64,000 nt of DNA from Paenibacillus polymyxa (GTDB taxonomy: Bacteria > Bacillota > Bacilli > Paenibacillales > Paenibacillaceae), in NCBI RefSeq assembly GCF_018614975.1, contig NZ_JAGGNR010000003.1:1-64000 (forward strand). Direction: 5' to 3'. Under the pieces are notes generated by a model that saw only the letters and a program-made list of their open reading frames with translations, did not search any database and was not told where the DNA came from. Positions within the stretch are counted from its first letter, which is position 1. Each line of letters begins with the position of its first letter. The translations under genes and the position numbers were made by a program. This document shows, piece by piece, positions 1-7,518 of this stretch.

Positions 1-60
1 TTTGTAGGGGTACAAACATTTACCGAGGTTGCGGTTCTTTTTCTACCTTTTATTGGTTAT

Positions 61-336
61 TCAACACGCGTGCTTTTTTATATACAAAATTACATGAATA
101 CCTGCATAAATAAACAGGACATTAAACAAATATAGAAGTACATTTAAATAGATGCCAGATATAAACCAGATTGTTCCCTCAGAATTAGCATAATGATAAT
201 CCGTAAAGAATCGGAGCGGGAAACCATAATCTGTTCGGAGCGGTCCATCTTCAGTATGTAAAGTTCCAGGAATACATAGGACGGCTAATACAGCAAGCCA
301 GGCTGATAGATTCATTACTCTTTTGTTTATCCTCAA
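61..336 (-). CDS. small hypothetical membrane protein
   Basis: This 91-residue protein is not recognised. It has two hydrophobic stretches, one near the N terminus (SAWLAVLAVLCI) and one near the C terminus (IYLNVLLYLFNVLFIYAGIHV), so it is probably a two-pass membrane protein with a short external loop. The start is taken at a TTG because a GGAGG site lies 7 bases upstream of it; an ATG 24 bases further upstream has no good ribosome site. It lies just downstream of another small membrane-protein gene on the same strand and probably shares its transcript. No function can be assigned. Confidence 0.55.
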   Translation of the reverse strand: MRINKRVMNLSAWLAVLAVLCIPGTLHTEDGPLRTDYGFPLRFFTDYHYANSEGTIWFISGIYLNVLLYLFNVLFIYAGIHVILYIKKHAC

Positions 337-375
337 TACATCTCCTCCTGACGAATCCATTTAACTCAATTCAAC

Positions 376-798
376 TCAACTCTTTCTGCTTCGCATTTTT
401 AACAGAACTTCCAATCCCATATCGATCAGTACAAATAGAATAGCGGCAAGAACGCCAAATAAGGTCAGAACTAACGTCTCTTTGAAATCCAAGATTGCTT
501 CTCCTGCGCCCATGACCAGATAATAAATATACATGCCTAAAACTCCAGCACATGCATAGCCTAATATCCTAGTACTTAGATACAACACATGATTGGGGAA
601 TTGTATTCGGCTGAGCAGATAGTCTAGCAATATCGATAAAGGTAGCCCGATCAACAGGATCAAGGGAGTCGCGTATACCAGATAAATAAGAATGTAAAAA
701 TCAAAACTGTAGGATTCATTCATCGATATGAGACTTGCAGCCAAAGTAAAACAAATGATGGTTAGAACGGTTGTCATCAGCTTTCTTCCCATGTTCAT
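376..798 (-). CDS. hypothetical four-pass membrane protein
   Basis: The 140-residue product has four clear hydrophobic segments (beginning at TTVLTIICFTLAA, ILIYLVYATPLILLIGL, ILGYACAGVLGMYIYYL and LVLTLFGVLAAILFVLI) and a basic C-terminal tail. The start is the ATG five bases after a GGAGG box; an in-frame ATG six bases downstream and another 30 bases upstream are alternatives. It ends about 40 bases before the next small membrane-protein gene, suggesting co-transcription. No family was recognised. Confidence 0.6.
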   Translation of the reverse strand: MNMGRKLMTTVLTIICFTLAASLISMNESYSFDFYILIYLVYATPLILLIGLPLSILLDYLLSRIQFPNHVLYLSTRILGYACAGVLGMYIYYLVMGAGEAILDFKETLVLTLFGVLAAILFVLIDMGLEVLLKMRSRKS

Positions 799-837
799 CT
801 CATCCTCCAATACAGTTATCTCTATCATTGGATGTGC

Positions 838-1383
838 TCATGCGTCAGATTTTGCCGGTTGCCATCCGATTTCTTGAGACCAACGATGTGCTCTCTGTAA
901 TATGCTCCACACCATTGGTCCTTTTCCTTCAACATATTTGGGACGCTGATCTTTATACAATGACATGAGTCTGTGCTTTTCTTCTGCATATTTCAAACAA
1001 TCTTCTGGATGCTCCCTTAAATAGTCTCTGAACAGCAAGGTCATCTGCTCGGAGAAACTGCCTACTTGTCTAACGTGTATATGTATCCTTCTGTTTCCGG
1101 GTTCTTCACGAAAGTAACGTTTAGACTTATCTGGATTTTCTGCTCTGAATACAAATCCGACTGTTTCGATCTCATGTTTGTAGTCCAACAAATTTTCATA
1201 CTGGGAAACAGATATTTGTATATCTATGATGGGTTTGGCATCTATTCCGACAATTGAAGTGGACCCAACATGATCAATTCGCACGGCCTTTTCTCCTAAC
1301 GCTTCTCTTAATTTCGAACCCGTTTCGAGAAACAAATCACGCCATGCCGGATCATACTTTGCAATTCTCCATTGATCCTCCAT
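838..1383 (-). CDS. GrpB family protein (UPF0157)
   Basis: This 181-residue protein matches the GrpB/UPF0157 family, which belongs to the nucleotidyltransferase fold. Visible hallmarks are the N-terminal YDPAWRDLF region, the RIDHVGSTSI motif (residues about 36-45) and the following AKPIIDIQI strand, which carry the fold's conserved Ser and Asp residues. The length is typical for the family. The start is supported by AAGGAGGAG seven bases upstream. The physiological substrate of most GrpB proteins is unknown, so no reaction is claimed. It stands just upstream of two small membrane-protein genes on the same strand. Confidence 0.85.
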   Translation of the reverse strand: MEDQWRIAKYDPAWRDLFLETGSKLREALGEKAVRIDHVGSTSIVGIDAKPIIDIQISVSQYENLLDYKHEIETVGFVFRAENPDKSKRYFREEPGNRRIHIHVRQVGSFSEQMTLLFRDYLREHPEDCLKYAEEKHRLMSLYKDQRPKYVEGKGPMVWSILQRAHRWSQEIGWQPAKSDA

Positions 1384-1482
1384 ACAACTCCTCCTTGGTT
1401 ATTCAATCAAGCTATATAATTAAATAACACGTTCTTTTAACCTTTTGTTACATGTAGATTATTTAGTGATGCCATATTGATA

Positions 1483-2055
1483 TCATGCAAAATCATCATT
1501 GTTTATCCCTAGTTCTATTTGTTTTTTGAATTCAATCATGTATTCGTACACATCATCAATTTCTGTTATCCCTTTAATATTCTCTTTTAACAGTTCGATA
1601 ATTAAATTATAATCACTCTCTCTCATTCTTATATCTTTCAAATAGTTATCGTTATAGTCATTCATAAAATCTAATTTGTTCTTATAAAATCGAAATCTCT
1701 CCAAAACATATACTTCCTTAAGATTAATAAATAATGCTACAAAATCCTTAAAGTTTCTGGCCACTAAAGTTACTTGATTACCAAACGCCGTAGGTTGGAT
1801 AAAGATAACCGGAGCTTCTTCCAAATCACTAATGGATCTGTTAAACGTGAAAAAAGCAAAATGGTCACCATCTGCCCCTGTTCTTCCAAATATAATGGCA
1901 TCATCTGGCGTACAGTAGTATCTATCCTCATCATTGTTAAAACTAATATAAAAACCCATATAATCTTGAAGGGTTCCATCATGTTTTTTACGTAATTCTT
2001 TATCTATTCGAACGATGCCTTCTAAGGATTCTGGCATTTTATAATGTACTTCCAT
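1483..2055 (-). CDS. SUKH/SMI1-KNR4-like protein (tentative)
   Basis: The 190-residue soluble protein has the general shape of a SUKH (SMI1/KNR4) domain: a short helical N terminus, then a central stretch with GRTGADGDHFAFF, followed by a PVIF strand and the segment LVARNFKDFVALF. SUKH proteins are often immunity or adaptor proteins in polymorphic toxin systems, but no toxin gene is adjacent, so that role is not inferred here. The start is the ATG nine bases after GAGAGG; another ATG 27 bases upstream lacks a ribosome site. The family assignment is pattern recognition only. Confidence 0.5.
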   Translation of the reverse strand: MEVHYKMPESLEGIVRIDKELRKKHDGTLQDYMGFYISFNNDEDRYYCTPDDAIIFGRTGADGDHFAFFTFNRSISDLEEAPVIFIQPTAFGNQVTLVARNFKDFVALFINLKEVYVLERFRFYKNKLDFMNDYNDNYLKDIRMRESDYNLIIELLKENIKGITEIDDVYEYMIEFKKQIELGINNDDFA

Positions 2056-2125
2056 GTTTACATACCTCTCTTCTATTGGCATTTATTAATAGATCTATTT
2101 CTTTATTTTGACACAAATTTCAAAA

Positions 2126-2154
2126 AAGAGAAGGACCCTTAGGCCCTCCTCTTC
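2126..2154 (-). terminator. intrinsic terminator after the GH43 gene
   Basis: A GC-rich imperfect hairpin (AGAGGAGGGCC paired with GGGTCCTTCTCT around a TAA loop on the minus strand) is followed by six T residues, immediately beyond the GH43 stop codon. Confidence 0.75.
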
Positions 2155-2159
2155 ACTTC

Positions 2160-3650
2160 TTAATGATATTCACATTTAAAATTTGTAAACTTAGCCGTAG
2201 CATCTTGCCCAGTCGCGTATAAACCAATAAGTACGCCTGTAAAACCTCCTGCCACCTCCGAGGAAAGGTATCTCGTCTGTGCCGTGCCCAGCAGAATCTC
2301 TTCACCATCTGCTTGAAGAATGAAGCTGTAGCGTTCTTGACTTGAGCGGATGACCAGCGTTGCATACTGTTTATTTCCCAGATCCACTTCGTGTTCAATG
2401 GTTTTGATATCACCGATATTCAGACGCTCGATCAACTTATAGCCGTCCTGCTCCTGACGAATAGCCACTTCATAATGATGATTCTCATCCATATAGATCG
2501 TGATACCAGCTTCGCCGTTCGTTAGACTGACATCGACAGAGATCATAGCATTAAAGTCTTGTTGACGTAACCCGATGAACGTCGGGGATGCTGGAACGTC
2601 CAGTGTCACTTCAGTTCCTCTTAGCGTAAGCTTGTCCGATTCAAGCTGATAATGCTCTGTATTTGGATGACGAAGGTAACACCAGTCGAGGTTCCAATCT
2701 GTATTTTCAAACGTATAATTCTTCTTATCCTGCTGGATCACCGTGCCCGGGATACGATTGGTCTCAAAACTCGTCAGTGTTGTGCCTTCATGCCCGGCTG
2801 TAAACCATCCGTCTTCATCAAACGTAATCGGAGTCAGGAACACTTCACGGCCCAGATGATGGTACGTAGCCCATCTACCGATCTGTCGGAATCCCAGGTG
2901 AAAGAGCCACCAGTTTCCCCAATCATCCTGAACCAGATCACCATGCCCCACACCCTGCAACTCATAACCTCCCAGATTGCGGTTGGTCAGAACCGGATTG
3001 TGCGCATAGGCTTCAAATGGACCTGAAGAAGAAGTTCCCCGAGCATACGTAACCATGTGACCATACTCCGTGCCGCCCTCAGCTGCAAGCAGGTAATAGT
3101 AACCGTTCATTTTATAAAGATGCGGGCTTTCCAGATATCGTCCACCTGTTCCGTTCCATATCGAACGACTCGGGGTCGTTTTGCGACCAGTTTCAATCTC
3201 AAGCTCACACTGGACAATTCCGCCAACACCCTCATCATCTACCCCGTTACTCATAAACAAGGTCTTCCCATCTTCAAAATACAAATCCGGATCAATCCCA
3301 CCTTGATCCACATCGATAGGCTCAGACCATTCTCCGTAGATATCGTCCGTCCAGACATAGAAATTCTGATGCGTCGTATCATTTGTTGTCACCATGTAAA
3401 AACGTCCGTCATTATGCCTGATCGTTGGGGCAAATACACCCCCGGAGCTGTTCACGGTTTCCAAATCAATCTGATTTTTACGAGTGAGGCAGTGACCAAT
3501 CTGCCTCCAATTCAGCAAATCCTTACTCTCAAAGAGCGGTACGCCAGGAAAGTATTGAAAGGAACTGCACACCATATAGTACGTATCATTGACTTTGATC
3601 ACACTAGGGTCTGGATAGAAACCTTTTACAACAGGGTTATTGTATTTCAT
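2160..3650 (-). CDS. glycoside hydrolase family 43 beta-xylosidase / arabinofuranosidase
   Basis: The protein (496 residues) is a two-domain GH43 enzyme expected to release xylose or arabinose from xylo-oligosaccharides. The five-bladed propeller shows the three expected acidic positions: the Asp in GFYPDPSV near the N terminus (general base), the Asp in GGIDPDLYF (pKa modulator) and the Glu in YLESPHLYK (general acid). A C-terminal beta-sandwich domain (about residues 310-495, with FIGLRQQDF and EAGITIYMDENHHYEV) is typical of beta-xylosidase subfamilies. No signal peptide is present, so it probably acts in the cytoplasm on imported oligosaccharides. The start is set at the ATG nine bases after AGAGGTGG. 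It diverges from an ArsR-type regulator. Confidence 0.9.
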   Translation of the reverse strand: MKYNNPVVKGFYPDPSVIKVNDTYYMVCSSFQYFPGVPLFESKDLLNWRQIGHCLTRKNQIDLETVNSSGGVFAPTIRHNDGRFYMVTTNDTTHQNFYVWTDDIYGEWSEPIDVDQGGIDPDLYFEDGKTLFMSNGVDDEGVGGIVQCELEIETGRKTTPSRSIWNGTGGRYLESPHLYKMNGYYYLLAAEGGTEYGHMVTYARGTSSSGPFEAYAHNPVLTNRNLGGYELQGVGHGDLVQDDWGNWWLFHLGFRQIGRWATYHHLGREVFLTPITFDEDGWFTAGHEGTTLTSFETNRIPGTVIQQDKKNYTFENTDWNLDWCYLRHPNTEHYQLESDKLTLRGTEVTLDVPASPTFIGLRQQDFNAMISVDVSLTNGEAGITIYMDENHHYEVAIRQEQDGYKLIERLNIGDIKTIEHEVDLGNKQYATLVIRSSQERYSFILQADGEEILLGTAQTRYLSSEVAGGFTGVLIGLYATGQDATAKFTNFKCEYH

Positions 3651-3741
3651 TACTCCATTCCACCTCTTATTATAAAATTCACAAATATAAGAATTCAACT
3701 TCGTAACAACTAAAAAAATTAAACACCATTAGGTGTAAACT

Positions 3742-3761
3742 TGCAATGAATCTAGATTGCA
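3742..3761. promoter_or_regulatory. candidate operator palindrome between GH43 gene and ArsR-type regulator
   Basis: A symmetric element with six-base arms TGCAAT and ATTGCA separated by 8 bases lies in the 181-base divergent intergenic region, about 70 bases before the regulator start and 90 before the GH43 start. Its position is what one expects for the binding site of the neighbouring HTH protein. The regulatory link is inference. Confidence 0.45.
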
Positions 3762-3831
3762 TCTTGGAGTTTAATTTTATTAAATTAATATATATGTGAT
3801 TTTAGAAGATTGAGGGTAGGGAGTTGTACAG

Positions 3832-4734
3832 ATGATCAAAGCAAATGGGGAGCTCCAGTTCCTTCCTTTATATGAGGCGCTGGCAAGCGAAGTCAGATGG
3901 AGAATCATGGATATGATTGCAGATCGCGAAAAGAATGTGAAGGATATTGCCGCAGCATTAGAGCTCAGCCCCTCCATTGTCACGATGCATATTCGCAAAC
4001 TGGAGGATGCGGGTCTAATTGAGAGCAAACGAGTTCGCATCAACGGAGGAACACACAAATTATGTTACCTCAAGCAAAATCAGATTGAGATCGAGCTGCC
4101 ATCCGCAAGCCGAACTTCACGAACCAGAGAGCAGACGATATCCATCGGGCACTATACTGCTTTTGATATCCACCCTACTTGTGGGCTAGGGACACTTGAG
4201 AAAGAAATCGGCGTATGGGACGATCCGCGTTACTTCCTTGATCCCGAGCGGGTACACGCTGCTATCCTGTGGTTTGGGAAGGGCTATGTTGAATATAAAA
4301 CACCTAACTTTGTACTACCGAATCAGACTACCGAGGCTATCGAAATTTCAATGGAACTAGCCTCTGAGGCTCCGGGATTACGGGACCATTGGCCTTCCGA
4401 TATTCGTTTCACCTTCAATGGCATTTCTCTTGGAACGTGGACAAGCCCTGCCGACTTTGGCAGAGCAGCACGCGGCAAGTATACACCAGAATGGTGGCAT
4501 CGCAATGTGAATCAGTATGGATTATTGAAGACCATCCGTATTGATGCGTCCGGTGCCTATATGGATGGTGAGCGGATTTCAGACATCACACTCGCGGATA
4601 TTAAGCTTAGCGAACCGTTCTGGACGCTTCGCTTCACAGTTGACGAGAAAAGCTCCAACGTAGGCGGATTAACGATCTATGGTGCCGGTTTTGGTAATCA
4701 TGATCAGGATATTGTTATTCGTGTACTGAGTTAA
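3832..4734 (+). CDS. ArsR-family transcriptional regulator with a large C-terminal domain
   Basis: The first 75 residues form an ArsR/SmtB-type winged helix: LYEALASEVRWRIMDMI, then the recognition region AAALELSPSIVTMHIRKLEDAGLI and a wing. No metal-binding cysteine pair of classic ArsR sensors is visible in the helix region. The remaining 225 residues are predicted beta-rich and unlike known metal sensors (FDIHPTCGLGTLEKEIGVWD, repeated WHRN and FTFNG segments); this part may bind a sugar or another ligand. Divergent orientation to the GH43 gene suggests it controls that gene. A GGGAG site lies 8 bases before the ATG. The domain split is seen; the ligand is not known. Confidence 0.75.
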   Translation: MIKANGELQFLPLYEALASEVRWRIMDMIADREKNVKDIAAALELSPSIVTMHIRKLEDAGLIESKRVRINGGTHKLCYLKQNQIEIELPSASRTSRTREQTISIGHYTAFDIHPTCGLGTLEKEIGVWDDPRYFLDPERVHAAILWFGKGYVEYKTPNFVLPNQTTEAIEISMELASEAPGLRDHWPSDIRFTFNGISLGTWTSPADFGRAARGKYTPEWWHRNVNQYGLLKTIRIDASGAYMDGERISDITLADIKLSEPFWTLRFTVDEKSSNVGGLTIYGAGFGNHDQDIVIRVLS

Positions 4735-4827
4735 TTTTTAGTTACAATAGGATATCCCTCTCATACTAGAGAGGAGAACATCCAGAGCTAGCCCTATACA
4801 ACAAAATGAGCACATACTTTTATCACC

Positions 4828-4865
4828 GACCAACTAGACACCTCAATACGGCTGTCTAGTTGGTC
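4828..4865. terminator. perfect hairpin, terminator between the ArsR gene and the ILEI/glycosyltransferase locus
   Basis: Two perfect 13-base arms (GACCAACTAGACA and its complement) surround a 12-base loop. It lies between two convergent genes and has no long T tract on either side, so it may work as a weak bidirectional terminator. Confidence 0.55.
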
Positions 4866-4904
4866 GCTATAGAACCAATCGCTGTACTATCTCGGCTAGA
4901 TTCT

Positions 4905-6587
4905 CTAGTTAGACTTAATCTCGTCGTAAAATAGATTAAATTCCTCCAACGTATTTATTAGAAAAAGCTTTGGAGCAATCTCTTCAAGGGTTTGTTTGCT
5001 ATATCCCTCGAATATTTTTCCTACATTTGAAGACTTCTCAAATCTTTTTTCAATGTATAGTAGCAACATATCTCTGATAGCCCTAGCCTCGGATTGATAT
5101 CTCGTAATTTCAGTCGTTATATCTGTGAAGGATAAGATGTCTGTATAAAAACCATTAACATTCATATTGACGTATTTTTTAACCTGCTCCAGATCGTTAA
5201 TTGTATGCAGTACAACTTCCACGCCGAGTGATTTTAATTTTAACCCAAAATCAGAGCGGTATCGCTCTGGATATGTAGTCACTACATCAATGGATTTGTC
5301 TTGAACAAATTGAATCACCTGTTCATCAGTAGAGTTCGTTGCATATAGTGTATATATATAACTTGAAAATGGGAATAACTCCTCCAGAATTGAATACATT
5401 TCTTCCGAGTAGATCTGCGGCACGATGCGCATAAGTAAATCATAACCATAAGGTTCAACTGCTGATATGATTCTATTGAATTGAGCCTTTATAATGTCAG
5501 CTTCCAGATATTTAGTATCTGTTACGATATATAAATCGGGATAATTAGCCATCAGCTCGTAGATATCTGTAATTGTAAGTGGTGTAAACCTATTTAAAAC
5601 TCTAAGTTCCTTAAATCTCTCCAGAGAAAGAGGCTCATCTTCTTCTATTCCTTCGGGGCGTTTCTGCTCTAAGTGATCGTATAAATATGCTTGCCAATCA
5701 TGTCTAGCAACCATTTCACCATCAGTGGTTAACTCAAAATCGATTTCAAAAATGCGATGCCCTTTGACCCTGTAATTCCATTCAATCGCTTCTCTGCAGT
5801 TCGTATAAGTAACACCCTGAAACATGCCCCCAGCATGACTAACAACACTAAATTGAGTGTCATCTCTTTTTAAGGAAGAGGAAGGAGGTGTAGCCTTGAA
5901 TAAACTACCTTGGATGTAAACTGTAGAGAACGTGTCAAAATTAGTTGTGTTTACCTGATGAGATTCCGTCCAACTTACAATGTTCATTCCTCGGGAATTC
6001 AGACTTCTCTCAACGCCATTTAAGATTACGCTGCTATAATTTCCTGAGGTTGCTCCGCTACTTTTTATGAGTAACTGGTTACCGTCTAACATTCCTTCCC
6101 AACACAATTCTTCCGCTGAACAATCTTGATGTATTACTTCATAATTATTCTCATCTGTTTTTCGTGCCAGCCAAATATAACTACAACGGAGTTTTCTTCT
6201 ATCCAACATTGTAATACCGAGAGTCTTGACTGATTCCAGGATGTCATCCTTGATTTGTTGACTTCCATCATCTTTAATGGAGATTACAACATAAGATCTT
6301 ACTTCCATTTCCATCAGATACTGAACCAGGGATTTCCCCTGTGCAACTTCTACAGAATAATTATATCGACGTAATTGAGGTATATAGATACTTGGATGAA
6401 AGTATACTATTTTTCGATTTAATTCCAAATTCAGCTTAGTAAAGTCTTCAATTCGTATTTTGTTCTCTCGATAAAAATTACTACAATATGCAGCGTAAGC
6501 CAAGCCAATCTGACTTTTAGGAAAACTAGAAAGTGGAATGTAAATGGCTCCACGATCCAATAGTGTGAGATCTAGTTCGGCATTCAC
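4905..6587 (-). CDS. ILEI-domain protein fused to a glycerophosphodiester phosphodiesterase-like domain
   Basis: This 560-residue protein has two parts. Residues about 30-245 resemble the ILEI/FAM3 (GG) fold: VVISIKDDGSQQIKDDI, then CSYIWLARK, then SSGATSGNYSSVILNG and the signature SRGMNIVSW. Residues about 250-500 are a GDPD-type barrel beginning SHAGG, with FEIDFELTTDGEMVARHD carrying the acidic and His residues of the family, and later VDVVTTYPERY and GFYTDIL. GDPD enzymes cleave glycerophosphodiesters; that activity on a surface polymer is inference. No signal peptide is seen. A GTG start overlaps the stop of the preceding gene by 4 bases, so translation is coupled. It is the last gene of the locus. 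Confidence 0.75.
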   Translation of the reverse strand: MNAELDLTLLDRGAIYIPLSSFPKSQIGLAYAAYCSNFYRENKIRIEDFTKLNLELNRKIVYFHPSIYIPQLRRYNYSVEVAQGKSLVQYLMEMEVRSYVVISIKDDGSQQIKDDILESVKTLGITMLDRRKLRCSYIWLARKTDENNYEVIHQDCSAEELCWEGMLDGNQLLIKSSGATSGNYSSVILNGVERSLNSRGMNIVSWTESHQVNTTNFDTFSTVYIQGSLFKATPPSSSLKRDDTQFSVVSHAGGMFQGVTYTNCREAIEWNYRVKGHRIFEIDFELTTDGEMVARHDWQAYLYDHLEQKRPEGIEEDEPLSLERFKELRVLNRFTPLTITDIYELMANYPDLYIVTDTKYLEADIIKAQFNRIISAVEPYGYDLLMRIVPQIYSEEMYSILEELFPFSSYIYTLYATNSTDEQVIQFVQDKSIDVVTTYPERYRSDFGLKLKSLGVEVVLHTINDLEQVKKYVNMNVNGFYTDILSFTDITTEITRYQSEARAIRDMLLLYIEKRFEKSSNVGKIFEGYSKQTLEEIAPKLFLINTLEEFNLFYDEIKSN

Positions 6588-7513
6588 ATTTGTTCCTCCT
6601 CAGGATATGCACAATATATCGTATTATCTTCAAAAATACTCACAAACGTATCCACTCTGTGAACACTTTTCACTTTTGATTCCATTAAATCATACAACAC
6701 AATATTCATGCCTCGTAAATTAGGAGAATATTCTTCTCCTCCTATTTTCACACTCGAAATATTGCCACTGTTATAGCCTGCGCTCTTCATTTCCAGATGA
6801 ATTGGCATGACAAAATCATTAATTTTATAACCCGATTTAATCTCCTTAGATAATGCTTTGTCAGAAACGTCTTCATACAGGCTGATATACTCTCGTTGCC
6901 CCTTTTTCCAAATTACATTCATGTAACTTGAACGCAAATATTCACGAGTCAACTTCTGCACACCGTAATCTGCAAGTTTCTCTTGCCATTTATGATTTAG
7001 TGCTTGAGAACCATCATCCTTCACAGAAAGTAAAATTAATGTAAATGGATTGACTTCATTTAACAAATCCGCAAAGCTTTTCCCCTGGACAACTTTGATA
7101 TTGTATCCTTTGTTCCATAATAATGGCATGAGGAGCGGATCATCAAAATGTACTATAGGTCGCTCTACTTGAAAATCAAGATTTCGTTCCTTAACCAAAG
7201 TTACAGCTTTACTTCTATAAAAGTCCTTGAATTTATTGTACTCCTCCGATGCTCGATACCACTGTGGGTTATAGACAATCTTAATAGGAGTCTCAAGATC
7301 TTTCTCCAATAATTTATACCACTCCGAAAAAATAACAGCATTGGATTGCTCAGGTTCTTCTTGCACAATGAACGACTTTACCACTTCTACTTCTTCTTCC
7401 TCTGACTGTATCTTAATATGCCCTTGTCCTCTCTTTAGTGAAAAAGAAGCAAGTATGGAAATCCACAAGAGAGCAAGTGTTGTTGCAGCTATATTTAAAC
7501 TAAGCACAAACAA
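6584..7513 (-). CDS. membrane-anchored ILEI/FAM3-like domain protein
   Basis: The 309-residue protein starts with a single hydrophobic segment (SLNIAATTLALLWISILASF), probably a signal anchor, followed by a charged linker and an ILEI-like domain from about residue 145: LILLSVKDDGSQALNHKW, YLRSSYMNVIW, SAGYNSGNISSVKIGG and LRGMNIVLYD, ending in a DTF motif. Eukaryotic ILEI/FAM3-type domains occur in secreted signalling proteins and, in POMGnT1, bind sugars; in bacteria the role is unknown. The TTG start is preceded by GGGGGG, which overlaps the end of the upstream gene. It is sandwiched between two other proteins carrying the same domain. Confidence 0.75.
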   Translation of the reverse strand: MFVLSLNIAATTLALLWISILASFSLKRGQGHIKIQSEEEEVEVVKSFIVQEEPEQSNAVIFSEWYKLLEKDLETPIKIVYNPQWYRASEEYNKFKDFYRSKAVTLVKERNLDFQVERPIVHFDDPLLMPLLWNKGYNIKVVQGKSFADLLNEVNPFTLILLSVKDDGSQALNHKWQEKLADYGVQKLTREYLRSSYMNVIWKKGQREYISLYEDVSDKALSKEIKSGYKINDFVMPIHLEMKSAGYNSGNISSVKIGGEEYSPNLRGMNIVLYDLMESKVKSVHRVDTFVSIFEDNTIYCAYPEEEQM

Positions 7514-7518
7514 AATAC

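Noticed and set aside
1..135. plus-strand open frame at the window start ending at a TAG
   Set aside because: It overlaps the minus-strand small membrane-protein gene at 61-336 and has no recognisable motif; it may be chance.
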